Source: Phyllostachys edulis (Eukaryota > Streptophyta > Magnoliopsida > Poales > Poaceae). From it: 64,000 nucleotides of DNA. Location of the stretch: assembly GCA_036346405.1 (NCBI GenBank), contig CM070546.1:103794826-103858825 (forward strand), in the 5' to 3' direction. The number at the start of each line of letters is the position of its first letter. The stretch's first letter is position 1. The position numbers and the translations under genes are program-made. Below the pieces are notes generated by a model that was given only the letters and a program-made list of their open reading frames with translations, had not been told where the DNA came from and did not search any database. Shown here piece by piece: positions 1-11,607 of the stretch.

Positions 1-951
1 TCGCCCCAAAAGGTAATCCTGCCGGAAGTTTTTGGTAGCATCGGTAAGCTCACGCAAAGTGAAGATCATTGCTTCATCATGTGTACCATTGCTTTGGATT
101 CCTTCCATATGTATCGATCTTCCAGTCTTCAGTGGACAACTTTCTGGTGACTTTGAACAATCCACTGATAATAACCAATTTAAAACAAAAAAACACACAG
201 CCGCAGTTAATGCCGATAGACCCATATTACACCTAAAAAAGAAAAGACAACTGGTAAAACAGACAACAAGAATAGTACCAAATAAGTGATTTTTTTACAG
301 TTTCCCTACACCTTTTCAATTTTCTTGTCAATACTAGAGTATTCATCTTCATCTTCATCATAATTCTGATTTTCCTACTAATTTTTATTTCCTTTTCTCT
401 CTTTTTTTTTTTGATGAAACTATGCACGCAAGACTTGTAACAGAATTCTAATTGCGAAACCTCCGGTGCAACATATTAGAAATTCATCCTTGAGGCTAGT
501 TGCGAGAAGACTTGCTATTCCCCAAGAAAGTAAAGGTGGACTTGCAATTGAAAATTCCTGATGGTTGACTGTAATACATCTCGTCTGCCAGACATCAAAT
601 TTCAATACCCTACAGCTCAGAATCATCCTCAACCGAACAGAACAATTATTGAGATCAGGAGACCACGAGTCTGGATTATTTTTCCTTCCACGGAATGAGA
701 CGCTCCTCTCATAGCAAAGAGCATATTTAGTTCCACAAGAACATGCTATAAGTGGAAGGACGAGATACTTAACCAACCAACACCAAGAAACGAACATTTC
801 TACACTTATTAGGTAAGAACTGAAGAAGTAAAATGATCAGCACAAAAATAGGTGCATCATCACCTGAGGTGACTCGATGATCGATTCTGGACTCCTCCTC
901 GTCGTCCTCCTCCTTCTGAGGACACCGAAACAAGCACGACATGAAGCCCAT
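1..951 (-). CDS. Receptor-like cytoplasmic kinase (RLCK-VII/PBL-like), 5' part
   Basis: Two coding exons are visible and the gene runs off the left edge. Exon 1 is 951..864: it starts MGFMSC, ends after 29 codons plus one base, and is followed by a CAG|GTGATG donor. Exon 2 is 164..1: it follows a TTATTATCAG acceptor, and the phase (1+2) joins cleanly into about 55 more codons. Exon 2 carries LTDATKNFRQDYLLG, the segment just before the Gly-rich ATP loop in RLCK-VII kinases; the catalytic domain lies outside the window. Gly2 and Cys6 would suit N-myristoylation and palmitoylation, so a plasma-membrane location is expected by family knowledge. An acidic stretch (EEDDEEE) follows. An in-frame ATG lies 19 codons upstream at 1008; I prefer 951 because of the MGxxxC context. 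The intron is 165..863. Such kinases usually relay immune or developmental receptor signals; the specific role cannot be inferred here. Confidence 0.78.
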
Positions 952-1320
952 CTCATAATCCGACTCAACAACTCCGACAAAGAGGAAATCAAGAAGAGAA
1001 ATCCCCAATTCTTGGTCGCCTCAGAAAGAGATTTCAGGTCGCCGGGATAGTTAAGATTGCAGCAACCGAGAAAATGATCAATTTTTATTACAATTTTTAT
1101 TAGGCCCGTCCAGAAAGAACTAGAGAAAGAAGAAGAGGAGACGAGAGAGAGAGATGGATAGCATGCGGCCAAAAGTCTCCTCCCACAAACGAAAGAAATA
1201 AACAAACTGAAAGCGAAAAAAATAACAATGGGGAGAGAGAAGTCAGTATCGATGGGAATGTCGGGGAGTCACTAACTACCTGGTTAATTAACAATTAATA
1301 CGGGGTTTAATTTCGAGGGC
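952..1320 (-). promoter_or_regulatory. 5' leader and proximal promoter of the kinase gene
   Basis: Upstream of the kinase start, the minus strand is rich in CT runs (about 1100-1200), typical of plant 5' untranslated leaders. No convincing TATA box was found, so the transcription start is not assigned. Confidence 0.4.
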
Positions 1321-1768
1321 AAATTACATTCGCATCCCTGGAGAAAATGTTTATTTGTATTTTATCCCTCCTAAAACAACTTATGCTAGGGTTTCAAAAA
1401 AAAATTGTTTGGTGTAAGCTTCCTCTTAAACGATTATGAGGGCTAAGTGTCGACCTTATTTTTTATTGTATTATATAAGATTAAAACAGTGAAATGTTGT
1501 CTTTTAATCAAGTTTATAAGGTAAAGTCCCAAAATGCGATTCAGTTGGGAGAAATTGTTGTGAAGCCAAACAAACCTTAAACGCTAGTGATGGAGTTATT
1601 TGCCATTTGCTGACACTGTTGGAAAAGAAAGCATTTTCTGATGTTCAAACGTGTGACATGCAGGAACGGATTCAAGTGAAACCGAAGAGGTGCACAGGAT
1701 ACCGAGTTTAATATAAATTTATCTTATCAAAATCCACATACAGGCGTGCATCGTATTTATATCCCATT

Positions 1769-1771
<3 letters not shown>

Positions 1772-1833
<62 letters not shown>

Positions 1834-1843
1834 TATATATATA
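1772..1843. repeat. (AT)n microsatellite
   Basis: A nearly pure AT dinucleotide run of about 70 bp, broken once by an extra A. Confidence 0.95.
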
Positions 1844-1931
1844 ATGACATCATCATTTCATTCTAGATCATGTGTGTCTCTATATATATATTGACATATA
1901 TAATGACATCCGATCGTGTCCATTCTAGTAG

Positions 1932-1934
1932 CTC

Positions 1935-2017
<83 letters not shown>
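1932..2017. repeat. Compound (CT)n(AT)n microsatellite
   Basis: A (CT) run of about 20 bp leads directly into about 65 bp of (AT). The upstream flank repeats an ATGACATC...CATTCTAG phrase also seen at 1843-1868, so the two microsatellites probably arose by local duplication. Confidence 0.95.
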
Positions 2018-2020
<3 letters not shown>

Positions 2021-2456
2021 CAATAATAGAATTTTACTATTCAATAATATAATATGGTATGCTTTGATATTAGCTTAGTTACCAAAATATATTCACAATT
2101 ATATATGACACCAAGATTAACTTTGATATTAAAGTGATATGATTAATTCAAATGATATGAATGATCAATATAATATGAGATATTGGATTTATATTATTAT
2201 TTACGAGGAAATATTGATCGGCTAACCAATTATATTCTTTATGCAAATTTTCTAACTTAGATTCCAAGTCGTCCTGTCTTTTGCCCCAAATTATATAAAA
2301 ATTGTATAATAGATCCACAAGCAAGTTCAATTGGCTATGCGAAGTATGCCAACTATATTCTTCAGAAGGGTTTATTCTGCATTTTATATTGATATGACCC
2401 TTTGTATTTATAATTTTACCTTCAGAATTAACTTCTGGGTTATATATATATGAAAA

Positions 2457-2820
2457 TTGTATGGTACTCCTGGGAGTACGTACTCCCACCTCTCATATAC
2501 CACTTATATTTTATGATGATACCTCTTTATCAATTTGAGCATGCTCCAATAATGATTACAAGATACTCAAAAGTGAGTTTCATGAAAAATTTCATTAAAA
2601 TTCACTTTCTATAGCAAAATTTGTGTATATACTTCTTTTATATATGAAAAAAGGTATATAGCAAAAAACAAAGGGCTCCAACGAAAATTTTTCAATCAAG
2701 TCGCATTGAAGTATCTTATAAGAGGTATTTAAGTATACTGAAAGTGATAAAAAAATACAATATATGAGATTAAATGGTATATTAAAAATAGGAGTACATA
2801 CTCTCAGAAGTACGAAACGA
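2457..2820 (+). mobile_element. MITE, copy 1 (about 360 bp)
   Basis: Imperfect terminal inverted repeats: the left end reads GTACTCCTGGGAGTACGTAC from 2464, and the complement of the right end reads GTACTTCTGAGAGTATGTAC ending at 2813. The interior is AT-rich and non-coding. A second copy lies at 3669-4029 in the opposite orientation. No clear target duplication was found, so the superfamily is not assigned. Confidence 0.65.
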
Positions 2821-2839
2821 ACGTTATATATATATAAAG

Positions 2840-2843
<4 letters not shown>

Positions 2844-2924
<81 letters not shown>
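2844..2924. repeat. (TA)n microsatellite
   Basis: About 80 bp of pure TA dinucleotide, just beyond the end of MITE copy 1. Confidence 0.95.
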
Positions 2925-2926
<2 letters not shown>

Positions 2927-3397
2927 AGTGTGAATATCGCGTGCAAGGATACAACAACAGCAGCGCAATTGACGTGTGGGTTAGTTTGGCTGCGGCTGCG
3001 GCTACGGCTAGCGTGGCTATCTAGATAGGTGATATGCTTCATGAGTTTCAGTGTACCGCATCCTCTGCCTTTGCAAAGTCTTCGTCTCATCTGAACTAAA
3101 AAAGCGGCGCTTTCATGGTCACCCATTGAATAAGCTTAAATAAGTGAACAGAAATTCAGTTCAGCGAAGAGATTGTTGTAAGCCAAACAAACCTTAAAGG
3201 AAAGGTAGCTATAGAGTTATTTGTTGGAGGAAAAGAAAGTGCTTTCCTATGTGTCGAGACGTGTGAGAACACGCCGGAGTGTGATGAACACGTGGAAGGG
3301 CACAACAACATCAACGCACACTCGGACAACCGATGCCGTGTGGTTAGTTTCGCTACGGTGGCACAAGCGTGGAAAACTAATCAATACTTTTTTACGT

Positions 3398-3545
3398 ACC
3401 GGTCTGAATATTTCGTCATCTAAAACGGTACATAGTAGATTTGTATTTTGTACCGATCTCGATACCGGTCAATACCGGCTCGATACTATCATACCGGTTT
3501 TAATACTGGACAATATTAGTCATACCGGTGGAATTAAAAATGCCG
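3398..3545. repeat. Degenerate TACCGGT-motif cluster
   Basis: ATACCGGT/TACCGAT-type words occur about six times within 150 bp. Related words appear near 4070-4090. No coding sense was recognised. Confidence 0.45.
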
Positions 3546-3668
3546 TCTATTAAACTCACTGAAGTATATGTTACATTTGATCATACTACTATGTATTTGA
3601 AGTAATATTACAAGTGAAATTTAGTGTACATACAATTAAACATATATATACTTATAAATATGAATGCC

Positions 3669-4029
3669 CGTTTCATACATTATGTACTTTCACTTCTAAT
3701 ATACTACTTAAACGAATATATTATACTTGTTTATCACTTTCAGTATACTTAAATACCACTTATAAGATACTCCAATGTGACTTGACTGAAATATTTCCAC
3801 TGGAGCCCTTTATTTTTTTTTTCTATATACCATTTTTCATATATAAAAGAAGTATATACACAAATTTTGCAATAAAAAGTGGATTTTAATGAAAAAAATT
3901 TCATGGAACTCACTCAGGGTATCTTATAATCATTATTGGAGTATGCTCAAATAGATAAAGAGATATCATCATACGATTTAAGTGGTATATAAAAAATAGG
4001 AGTACGTACTCCCAGGAGTATCATACCAA
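3669..4029 (-). mobile_element. MITE, copy 2 (inverted relative to copy 1)
   Basis: This matches the reverse complement of 2457-2820 throughout, for example ATCACTTTCAGTATACTTAA near 3734 and GGAGTACGTACTCCCAGGAG near 4000. The pair can form a large snap-back structure with a loop of about 850 bp. Confidence 0.65.
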
Positions 4030-4272
4030 TTTCCTATAAATATATATTATTATATTATACTCCAGAACGGCACACCGGTATAGGTCGGCACCGAAATATA
4101 CTATTCCAAGAGCCAAATCTATATGGCCTACGGAATGATATTGACATGCATGCCGTGGATACCTAGAACGGAGATATGTTTCATAAATATCACCCTATTT
4201 GTATCCTCTGCCTTTGCAAAGTTTTGCGTCATTTGAGCTAAAAGCGGGCCTTTCATCGTCACTCGTCCTGAT

Positions 4273-6340
4273 CCATCTCGCACCTGTGAGGTGAGAAACA
4301 ATCTTTGGAATAAATCTTTTTAGTGGCCGGGATTTTACTGGCTGCATCAAAAAAAGAAGCACCGTGAGCACACACGTCGAGCCAGCATTTGAACACGGCG
4401 GACGAGGGCTCTCCGGTCCCCTTTCGCCAACTGCGCTCGGCTCTCTCTTTGGAACGATTTTGAAGAGATACTAGATTGCCACTCTTTGAGGGGTAAGCGG
4501 GTATCGGGCGTGCAAGTCTCCCTGATAAGTTTCATCAGCGCCGTGATTAGCGTCTTCTGGAACGACATTTCATACAAAAGGGCCGGTCAAAAGTGTGTGA
4601 TTTGCAGCTCGCTCCATCTCAAGCCTTCGGCGGTAATATGTTCGGCACGGCGCGCGTTTGACAAGTCAAGAGCGGGCTGTAATCAAACCAAAGCTTTGGT
4701 CTATCTGCACACTAAGACACCGATCTGATCTGATCTGATATGTCTCCAAGCATACGAACTGAAATCACCGTGATAACGACCATTCAGTGCCAAATTTGAC
4801 AAGTAATTTTAGTATTTCGAAGGCGACGTGATTTGGCGCGAGCGAGATGGAAACGGGGAAAGGGTAAGGGGGCGCGTGCGCGTGGGCCGTGATGGGCGGC
4901 GACGACCGCGCGACACCGGCGCCGTTGCGCCGCACCCACGCCATCTGTGGTTTGCCGTTCTCGCCTGCTACGGGGGAGGATGCTACAGCGCCTAGCCGGA
5001 GCCGATGCGTTCGTTTCGGCGTGACGCCGCCATCGAGAGAATGAATGGCACGGCCGGCGTTGCGACTTGCGAGTGCGTCTCTTGCCGCGGTGGGCAAGAG
5101 GGAAAGGCTGCTTGCTGTAGTAGTGTATGGTACGGACTGATGGTGAGACCTATGGTGGGATCTGCAGGGTCAAGCCCATATGCTATACATGGGGTTCCAC
5201 TGGTTCGGCAAAAGTTATGGGGTCAAGTGACCACACAGTCTGGAAGTACGTCCGCCACTGGTTCTGCATCCATGGCCCTCTCCATCGTACCCACAAAGCA
5301 ATTGTGGGCGTGGGCGTCTTCTATGTAATTAAAAAAAAGAGGACTTAGACTAATTTTTGGTATTTTGCACTTCACTATTGGCATCTTGTATAGGGGCCCA
5401 CGGGGCACGTCGTTTTCTTTTTTAAAATAAGACATTGGAAATGTGTTGTCCGTGTGGACGTACTTTAATATGTGTTATTGCGTCGCTAAACATGATAACA
5501 ATTGACGACTCAACATACTTGCACTATAAAATTTTTTAATTCGTAGCAAAGGACGAACATTGAACTACTTTTTAAAAAATGAGTCCATCGATCGGTAGGT
5601 GGATATTGCTATACTTTGGTTTCCAAATACAGGGTAAGACTTTGGCCCAAAGAAAATGCTAATTTCTTGGTGTAATTTCACGTGTGTCTACGCCTTCCTC
5701 CCTCTGTTTCAAAACATGCAACATGTACGGATATTACCTTTTTTAGGGCCACGGATATTACAAGTTTGGCAATAGAAGTACGCGTGACATAATTGTTGTG
5801 ATAAAAACTGTTCCCTCTCTTGAAAATGCAAATGAATACAATGCTGGCAAACTACTTACAGGGGAGATATCGTGCACAAGCACAATTTGATGCATATGTG
5901 AATTTTTTTTGGCTTGGGTACAATGGCGGATCCCAAGGCAGCCACGGCTGACGTCCTCCTATCGACGAACAACTCACGGTGTATCCTTAGCACAGCCATG
6001 CTTAGACAGGCTACCGCTGGCCGGTAACTCAGCATTCGGCAAGCAGGTGAGAGTGCCCCTAAATTTTTGTCCTAGGCCCGCCACTGCTTGGATATCAATT
6101 CAACATAAAAAATTTCTGAAAAGAAATTGTGGATGTACTTCTAAAAGTACTCTACTTATATGTAAAATATCAAGTTCAAATACATTCCATATCAAGAGTC
6201 ACAAAAATGAGAAAATTCTAACAAAAGGGAAAAAATATAAAGGAAAATAGAATTGTTACCGTTCAAAGCAAGCTCCTCTCTCTTTCTGTTTCTTATAACA
6301 TACTTTTTTTTGAAGTTCAAAATTTAAAGGGAGATACAAC
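4273..6340. other. Intergenic, no supported gene
   Basis: Part of this stretch (4340-5330) is GC-richer and yields overlapping open frames on both strands, but none shows a known domain, consistent splice sites or a biased frame. The remainder is AT-rich. The stretch at 5917-6095 has the look of transposon-terminal sequence, but I could not identify a family. Confidence 0.5.
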
Positions 6341-6890
6341 ACAAATATATGCTATTTCTAGAATTTCTCTTAGGACACTGTCATGTTAATTTGATGCCTA
6401 AGCCATAAGTTTTTGCATTATATACGCAACATACTGTGCTTGTTTTTTCACTGAGTTATAACGGCACATATTAAAAGAAATAGTCAATGGCAAGCACAAT
6501 CCAAACTAATAGAAATTCGGAATAAAAAATAAATAAATATTAGTAATTTTATTTTCATACGACTTCCAAAGTAATATCCATAAATAACTAAAATTCGAAA
6601 TGATAAATAAATAAAATTAGCAAATTAAATAAAAGAGTTTATGTCAAATACAATTCAAATGAACTAAAAATAAAAATAAAAATAGCAATTTGATTTCCAT
6701 ACAATTCAAGTAAATCCACGAAACACTAAATTTCGGAATAATAATTAAAATAAAATACATATAGGATTTTTACACGAATTCCATCTTAAAACAAGAAAAA
6801 AGAAATCCATGGCAAGTACCATCCAAAAATATGCAAATTCGGAATAAAACTTAAAGGATGATTAGAGATTTGATTTGTAAACAAATTTGA
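6340..6890. repeat. AT-rich degenerate repeat region
   Basis: Phrases such as ATGGCAAGYACNATCCAAA and AAATTCGGAATAAAA recur at about 6487-6525 and 6799-6846, with related shorter units between (near 6590 and 6730). No coding capacity was seen. Confidence 0.5.
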
Positions 6891-7003
6891 AACATTATTC
6901 TAAAAATATTAAACATATACTGATAAGGCACTCCAGGAAGCTCTCATGTTAACCAGAAAGATCTAGCCATCTACCTCGTAGACCCAAGTTATAACTATTC
7001 AGA

Positions 7004-7934
7004 TCTATTATATACTACTAAAAGTCGATTACGGGTGATTAACAGTTACTAAGAAAAAAGATAAATACCCTAGAAATTCTCACAAAAATAAAAAATAGCC
7101 GACTCTTAGTTTGGTGAACACTAATTATGATTGATAGCTCATAACCACTAGATGCTACAAGAAAAAAAAACACATGCTAGAAATTCTCAAAAACAAATAT
7201 GGCCATTAATTTGGTGGAACCAACTTATGATTATAATCACAACCATTAGATGTTATTAGGCAACCTATTTAAACTCAAAAGATAAGAGGTAATGTATGTG
7301 TTTTAATATTAAAAGATAAGAAGGAAATTAAAGTAAAAAAAATAAGGCTTAGCCTAAATAGACCACATGTGAATACAAAAAAAGGGAACTCTGACCCACG
7401 TACGTCTCGCTCGGTCGTCTTTCCGAGCGCAAATAAGGAAGAGTTTTGTAATGAAAACAAAAATAAAAACAAAGAAATGATTTTTTAAGAGGGTACAAGG
7501 CAGACGCGCGACGCACACCACACTCACACCACACGCGTGTGTGTCCCCTAAACATGTAAGTAAATTTGGAAGCTATAAGGCGTCACTGAAAGATGGATGC
7601 TCGGATACATGTGTGTACCCAAATTATTTAGACGATACGCACTAGGTCGATCTAGGGATCGAACCCAGACGGGTGGGACGTTCCCCCATGTCTCCGCCAC
7701 TAAGCTATTGCTTAATCGTCAAGAAGAAAAGAATTTGCATAGAAAAATGTTGTCTTTTTACCTGATTTTCAACTATATGGACAATACAAAACACATGTAA
7801 AGATACCTAGGGTTAAAAAGAAAACAAATGTATGGAATAAATCTATATTAGTGTGATTCGAAATTAGTAATATTTATATACTTTACCAATCTATAGTGAT
7901 GATGCCCGGGTAAAGGCGTGGGCCACCTCGCTAG
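7004..7934 (+). mobile_element. Helitron-like element (non-autonomous, 931 bp)
   Basis: The 5' end TCTATTATATACTACTAAAA follows an A and resembles the grass Helitron start (TCTMTAYTA...) with a short insertion. The 3' end has a GC-rich imperfect hairpin (about 7904-7923) followed by CTAG at 7931-7934, with a host T next. That fits insertion between A and T without a target duplication. Inside are two imperfect copies of a segment of about 95 bp (7068-7160 and 7165-7262) and a SINE-like stretch. It encodes no helicase, so it would depend on enzymes supplied in trans. The end matches are by eye against remembered consensus. Confidence 0.6.
7580..7718 (-). mobile_element. tRNA-derived SINE-like sequence
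   Basis: On the minus strand TAGCTTAGTGG matches the RNA polymerase III A box (TRGCNNAGYGG). GGTTCGATCCC, about 31 bases further on, matches the B box. The spacing is right for a tRNA-derived SINE head. No acceptor-stem pairing was found, so it is not a tRNA gene. The tail boundary is uncertain. Confidence 0.5.
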
Positions 7935-8289
7935 TTCATGCAAATATTACTACCAACTACTCCACGCACGCTTTGTCAAATGCACGTCAATATGTGTCAC
8001 GACTCACGACGCACGCTGTGCAAACACGCTTAGCTTCATGGTTAGAACGTAACTGGCAGTCTGGCAGATAGCTAACTAACATATCCTTCATGATTAATTA
8101 GAACCGTCTCAACTCAAGCAACATACACTGCAATTCCAGAATCTAGATCAGGACAACAAATTAAAGAAAAACACATGCATACATCATCTCCTACAGACAT
8201 TAATCAACTCCAAAGCATCTGAAACCTGGTCAGAAAATGGACCCAAACGATGGACCAGATCATCTCCCTCACCTCGATCCCCATGCACA

Positions 8290-9250
8290 TGCACTGATGA
8301 TGATGAGCTGATCATCCCACATCACTGGACTATGCTGCAACCACAGATCAACCTCATCTTCTACCGCTCATTGGAAGAACAGCAGATTTGCTGCATGCCG
8401 TTGCAATGGAGGAAGAACCAGAGATTGTTTATCGATGAAGAGGTGCAAGAGCGGTGTCTCCGTCGTCGCCGTCGCGGTGGCGAGGCGACAAGGCTCTAAG
8501 GCAGTTCTCGGGGACAACGCTGCTGAGGTAGCCGGACCTAGTGTCCTCACTGAACAGGCTGCTGAACTCATGACCTGCACTACCGTGCTCATCACTCTTT
8601 GGAACGGAGCTAGCAGAGCAGAAGGCAGTAGCAGAGCAGTAGGCAATATTGCGGTAGAGGCTTGCAGCGGCCGGGACGTTGGTTGTTGGAAGGCCATGTA
8701 TGGTGAGAGCTTGGTCGTTGCATGGTTATCGGTGGAGTACACGTACTGAGGCTCTGGGTTTGGATCTTGTAGATGAAGTTGGTCTTAGATTCATGGCCTC
8801 TCATGGTGAGCACGGCGTGGTCGTAGGCGAGGGCGGCCTCATGGGCGGTGTCGAAGGTGCTGAGCCAACGGCGCCCCTTGGTGGAGCCGTGGAGGGGTTC
8901 CTTATCTCGGCGGCGTAGCGGCCCAAGGCCGTCGCCGCACTCCTAGGAGCCGCCCCGACTCTGGGGTCTTCTTCCACCGCCCCCTCCTCTCGGTAGGAGA
9001 GAGGGAGGCGGTAGCCGGGAACGGTTGTTGTTGATATCGCTAATGTCACCACCGTCGTCGCCGCCTTCTGTGAAGTTAAAGGCTAGCAGACTAGGGGAGT
9101 GGCCACTACAAGCTTGGGCTGATTCGGGGGAGAGATCATCAATAGCGGTAGTCACTGAGCCTCTGGAGGAGGAAGACGTAGGTAGGGTAGAGAAGGGAGA
9201 AGGGCTTTGTCGATTGGAGAGTAGAATAGCACTGCACTGTAGTGTGGTGT
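8290..9250 (-). pseudogene. AP2/ERF transcription factor pseudogene
   Basis: The minus strand encodes nearly a full AP2 DNA-binding domain between 8952 and 8767, but split across reading frames. LLGVRRRPW (about 8950-8923) is followed by a one-base loss, then GRYAAEIRNPST in a second frame, then GRRWLSTFDTAHEAALAYDH and MRGHESKTNFIYK in a third. At least one more shift leads into PEPQYVYSTDNHATTK. The LGVRRRPWGRYAAEIR type resembles the LEP/ESR/FZP-like ERF group; the exact subfamily is uncertain. Functional ERFs bind GCC-box promoters in the nucleus. The region upstream (9052-9290) is Ser/Pro-rich in one frame. No intact ATG-led frame spans the domain, so the copy is almost certainly dead unless the shifts are assembly errors. 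Confidence 0.75.
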
Positions 9251-9282
9251 AGTGGAGTGGTGAGGGTGAGAGCCCTAAGGGA

Positions 9283-9290
9283 GTATAAAT
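9283..9290 (-). promoter_or_regulatory. TATA-like box upstream of the AP2/ERF relic
   Basis: The minus strand reads ATTTATAC about 35-40 bases before a CACC/CCACT-rich leader, giving plausible promoter geometry for the decayed ERF gene. Confidence 0.3.
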
Positions 9291-9494
9291 GGCCAAACGG
9301 GGAGTAGATGCATGTGTTTAGATCGATGGAATTGAAAGATAGAACAAGCTAGCTAGGGACGGTAGATGTGATGGTGCAATACTGCAATGCAATGTACTCA
9401 TACACACGCATGTGCATGCGCTGCCATGCTGTAATGCACGTTGCCAATCGCTACGTGCCAACACTGTCCCACTTGTTTTGACCATGCTAAAGAC

Positions 9495-9750
9495 ATGTAC
9501 AATAGTATATACAACTAATGTCTATAGTTTTTCTTCGTGTCATCTATAGCAGCGTTAAAGACAGCTCCTATAATATATTGTTTTTTTACATGTCTCTATA
9601 TACAGCTGCTCTATATACAACGTGTCTTATTTATCGTGTTACAATCAACTACTACATGAGACGGTTCAATGCTCTCCATTCTCATTCTTATCATCTGGTG
9701 TCTTACATGATAAAACTTACATACAACTGAGTTACAATATTGCATATGCC
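9495..9750. mobile_element. Possible small MITE
   Basis: An AT-rich block of about 255 bp with loosely inverted ends (TGTACAATAGTATA at the left; TGCAATATTGTAAC on the complement of the right end). No target duplication was confirmed. Confidence 0.3.
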
Positions 9751-10690
9751 CTAATTCGGTACTGGGGAATTGCACGTGATGATTTGTCGCCTTCTATATA
9801 TTAATCCTCGAGTTGTGCGTTCTTACGAACTGACATACTTAATTGCCATATAATAAAACTTGTGATCGATGGAGGGCATCATGCGTGGTCGTCTTGCCGT
9901 GTGTTGGGAATGCCAAAGAAGCATTGGGTTGGCTTTAGCATGAGCTTGCCTCGGATTAGCATCTGCCATGCATGCATCGAGTAATTATCGGCGCAACATG
10001 CATGCGTGGCGTGGTGCCATTGGATACCTTAATTAATCCGGAAGCTGACATGCATCTTTAGTTTACCAGCAACTTATTCCCGCTACTGGTCCAATAAATG
10101 GGCCCACTGGACGTTCTCCTTCGGCCCTTTGAATAAAGATGCCACTCATTAATTCTACGGGTGTGATTGGTTGGGTGGGTGGCCTTGGGCCAGGTTGCTT
10201 TCTATGGATAGGTTGGGTTGGGACATGCTAGAGGGTTGTAAGAGAATGTGCTTGGTGGTGCATTCTGTTCTGTTCTGCTGTACGTAATATTTACGGAGAT
10301 GTTTTTTTTTTTGAAGAAACAGGCATGATATTTGTTTATTTTCCTATGTCGTCTCTTCCTCACCATTGTCGTGGCGCTTCTGGTGGTGTGAGACGACAAC
10401 CGCTGCGGCATCCAACGCCATTTACAACTCAAAACCTTAATCAAAGGAAAATAAAGGGGGCATTCGATGACAGCGGGCTGCAACATTCGGTGGGCCGGAT
10501 GACGACGAGGCTGGCTTTGTCGGAGACGGAGACGCTGACGCTGACTCTGACCTGAATTCAGCTTCGTTGGAGGCAATGGCAACGCTCGCCGGACGCGGGG
10601 GTGGGGGCATGAATTCTGAAGCACAACCGACGATGGCGAGAAACTTGGATTTTTTAAAATAATATTATTTTAAAAGATATTTATAAAAAA
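9751..10690. other. Intergenic, no supported gene
   Basis: Contains several GCATGC words (9968-10010). The overlapping opposite-strand open frames at 10202-10624 show no recognisable domain. Confidence 0.45.
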
Positions 10691-10731
10691 AAAATAACCG
10701 GCCCCAAAAAATACAAAAATGACTCCCTGTC

Positions 10732-10775
10732 GCCGGTTCAACTGCCAGTTCACAACTGTCGTCAGTTGAACTGGC
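10732..10775. repeat. Inverted repeat, 13-bp arms
   Basis: GCCGGTTCAACTG (10732-10744) is complementary to CAGTTGAACTGGC (10763-10775) with one mismatch and an 18-base loop. It lies at the start of the leader of the PMD-bearing element. Confidence 0.6.
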
Positions 10776-10974
10776 AACATGATGCCATCTATAAAATTCT
10801 TTAAAAAATCCTCTAAAACTCATTTTAATTCTAGAAAAAAAAAGAGGAGGAGGAGAGAGAAGAAGAAACGTAGCGAAGCTCTGCTAGCTCGTCGCGGAGG
10901 AGAGAGATTGACAGAGCATCAGATCCGGTCGGCCGGCCAACTTGCAAGTACATTTTTTGCAACTTTGTACATTA

Positions 10975-11165
10975 TATTAAATTATGTAGAATTAAGTATA
11001 TCATTTGAGCTGTAGCGAGTAGAATTATGTACATAGAATTCAGTAGAATAGCGACATAGAATTAAGTAGAATTAAGTACATATAATTCACTAGAATAACA
11101 ACAAAGAATTCAGTAGAATAGCGAGTAGAATTTAGTAGATTAGATAATTATAGTCAAATTATGTA
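10975..11165. repeat. Degenerate TAGAATTNAGTA repeat
   Basis: The words GTAGAATTAAGTA, GAATTCAGTAGAATAGCGA and close variants recur about ten times in 190 bp. The array precedes the PMD gene, as a different AT-rich array precedes the MULE transposase at 55.6 kb. Confidence 0.6.
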
Positions 11166-11607
11166 CTACATTATTTGAGTTGCGTATTGTGTAGTTCGCT
11201 ACACATGTTAAGAATGTTACATCAATCGAATAATTTAGGATAAATCAGCAGAAATAGGAAGACGCCTATTAGAAATATGTAAACAATAATCCTAGCTTTA
11301 TTTAGCTTCCCATTTCTACGTGGTAATTATATTGTTAATGTCGAAAATTAATTTTAAACTACGAAACTAGGAAAATAGAAAGAACTTTGTTTATTGTTTA
11401 TATTTGCACTTGTAAAATATTTAAAAAATATCCTCTAAATTGGAAGACCCTATTACAAATATGTTTAGATTGCTGAGTAGCCTAAATTTGGTTTACATTT
11501 TTTGTGTGGTAATTATTTTGTTAACGCCAAAAATTATTTTTAAAGTAGGAATTTTGGTTTTTTACATGTTTCGTAGTCTTTACAATGCATGCACTTAACT
11601 TGTAGGT

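Larger units (their letters stand above)
1545..4272. repeat. Degenerate tandem segmental duplication (two units)
   Basis: Unit A (about 1545-3126) and unit B (about 3170-4272) share their ends in the same order. Both begin with GCCAAACAAACCTTAAA followed by a gttattt...ggaaaagaaag stretch and an ACGTGTGA stretch. Both end with a block containing CCTCTGCCTTTGCAAAG and a TTTCATNGTCAC motif (3059-3122 and 4203-4262). The interiors differ through microsatellite expansion and one MITE copy in each unit, in opposite orientation. No gene was recognised inside. Confidence 0.55.

Noticed and set aside
420..797. 125-residue minus-strand open frame
   Set aside because: It lies inside the kinase gene's intron (165-863) and has no domain.
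2824..3126. 100-residue minus-strand open frame
   Set aside because: Its C-terminal third is a Tyr-Ile run translated from the (TA)n microsatellite, and the rest shows no domain.
4765..5348. Overlapping open frames on both strands in GC-rich DNA
   Set aside because: No domain, no splice logic, and both strands are open, as expected from base composition alone.
7630..7718. Possible tRNA gene
   Set aside because: A and B boxes are present, but no acceptor or anticodon stem can be formed; SINE-like instead.
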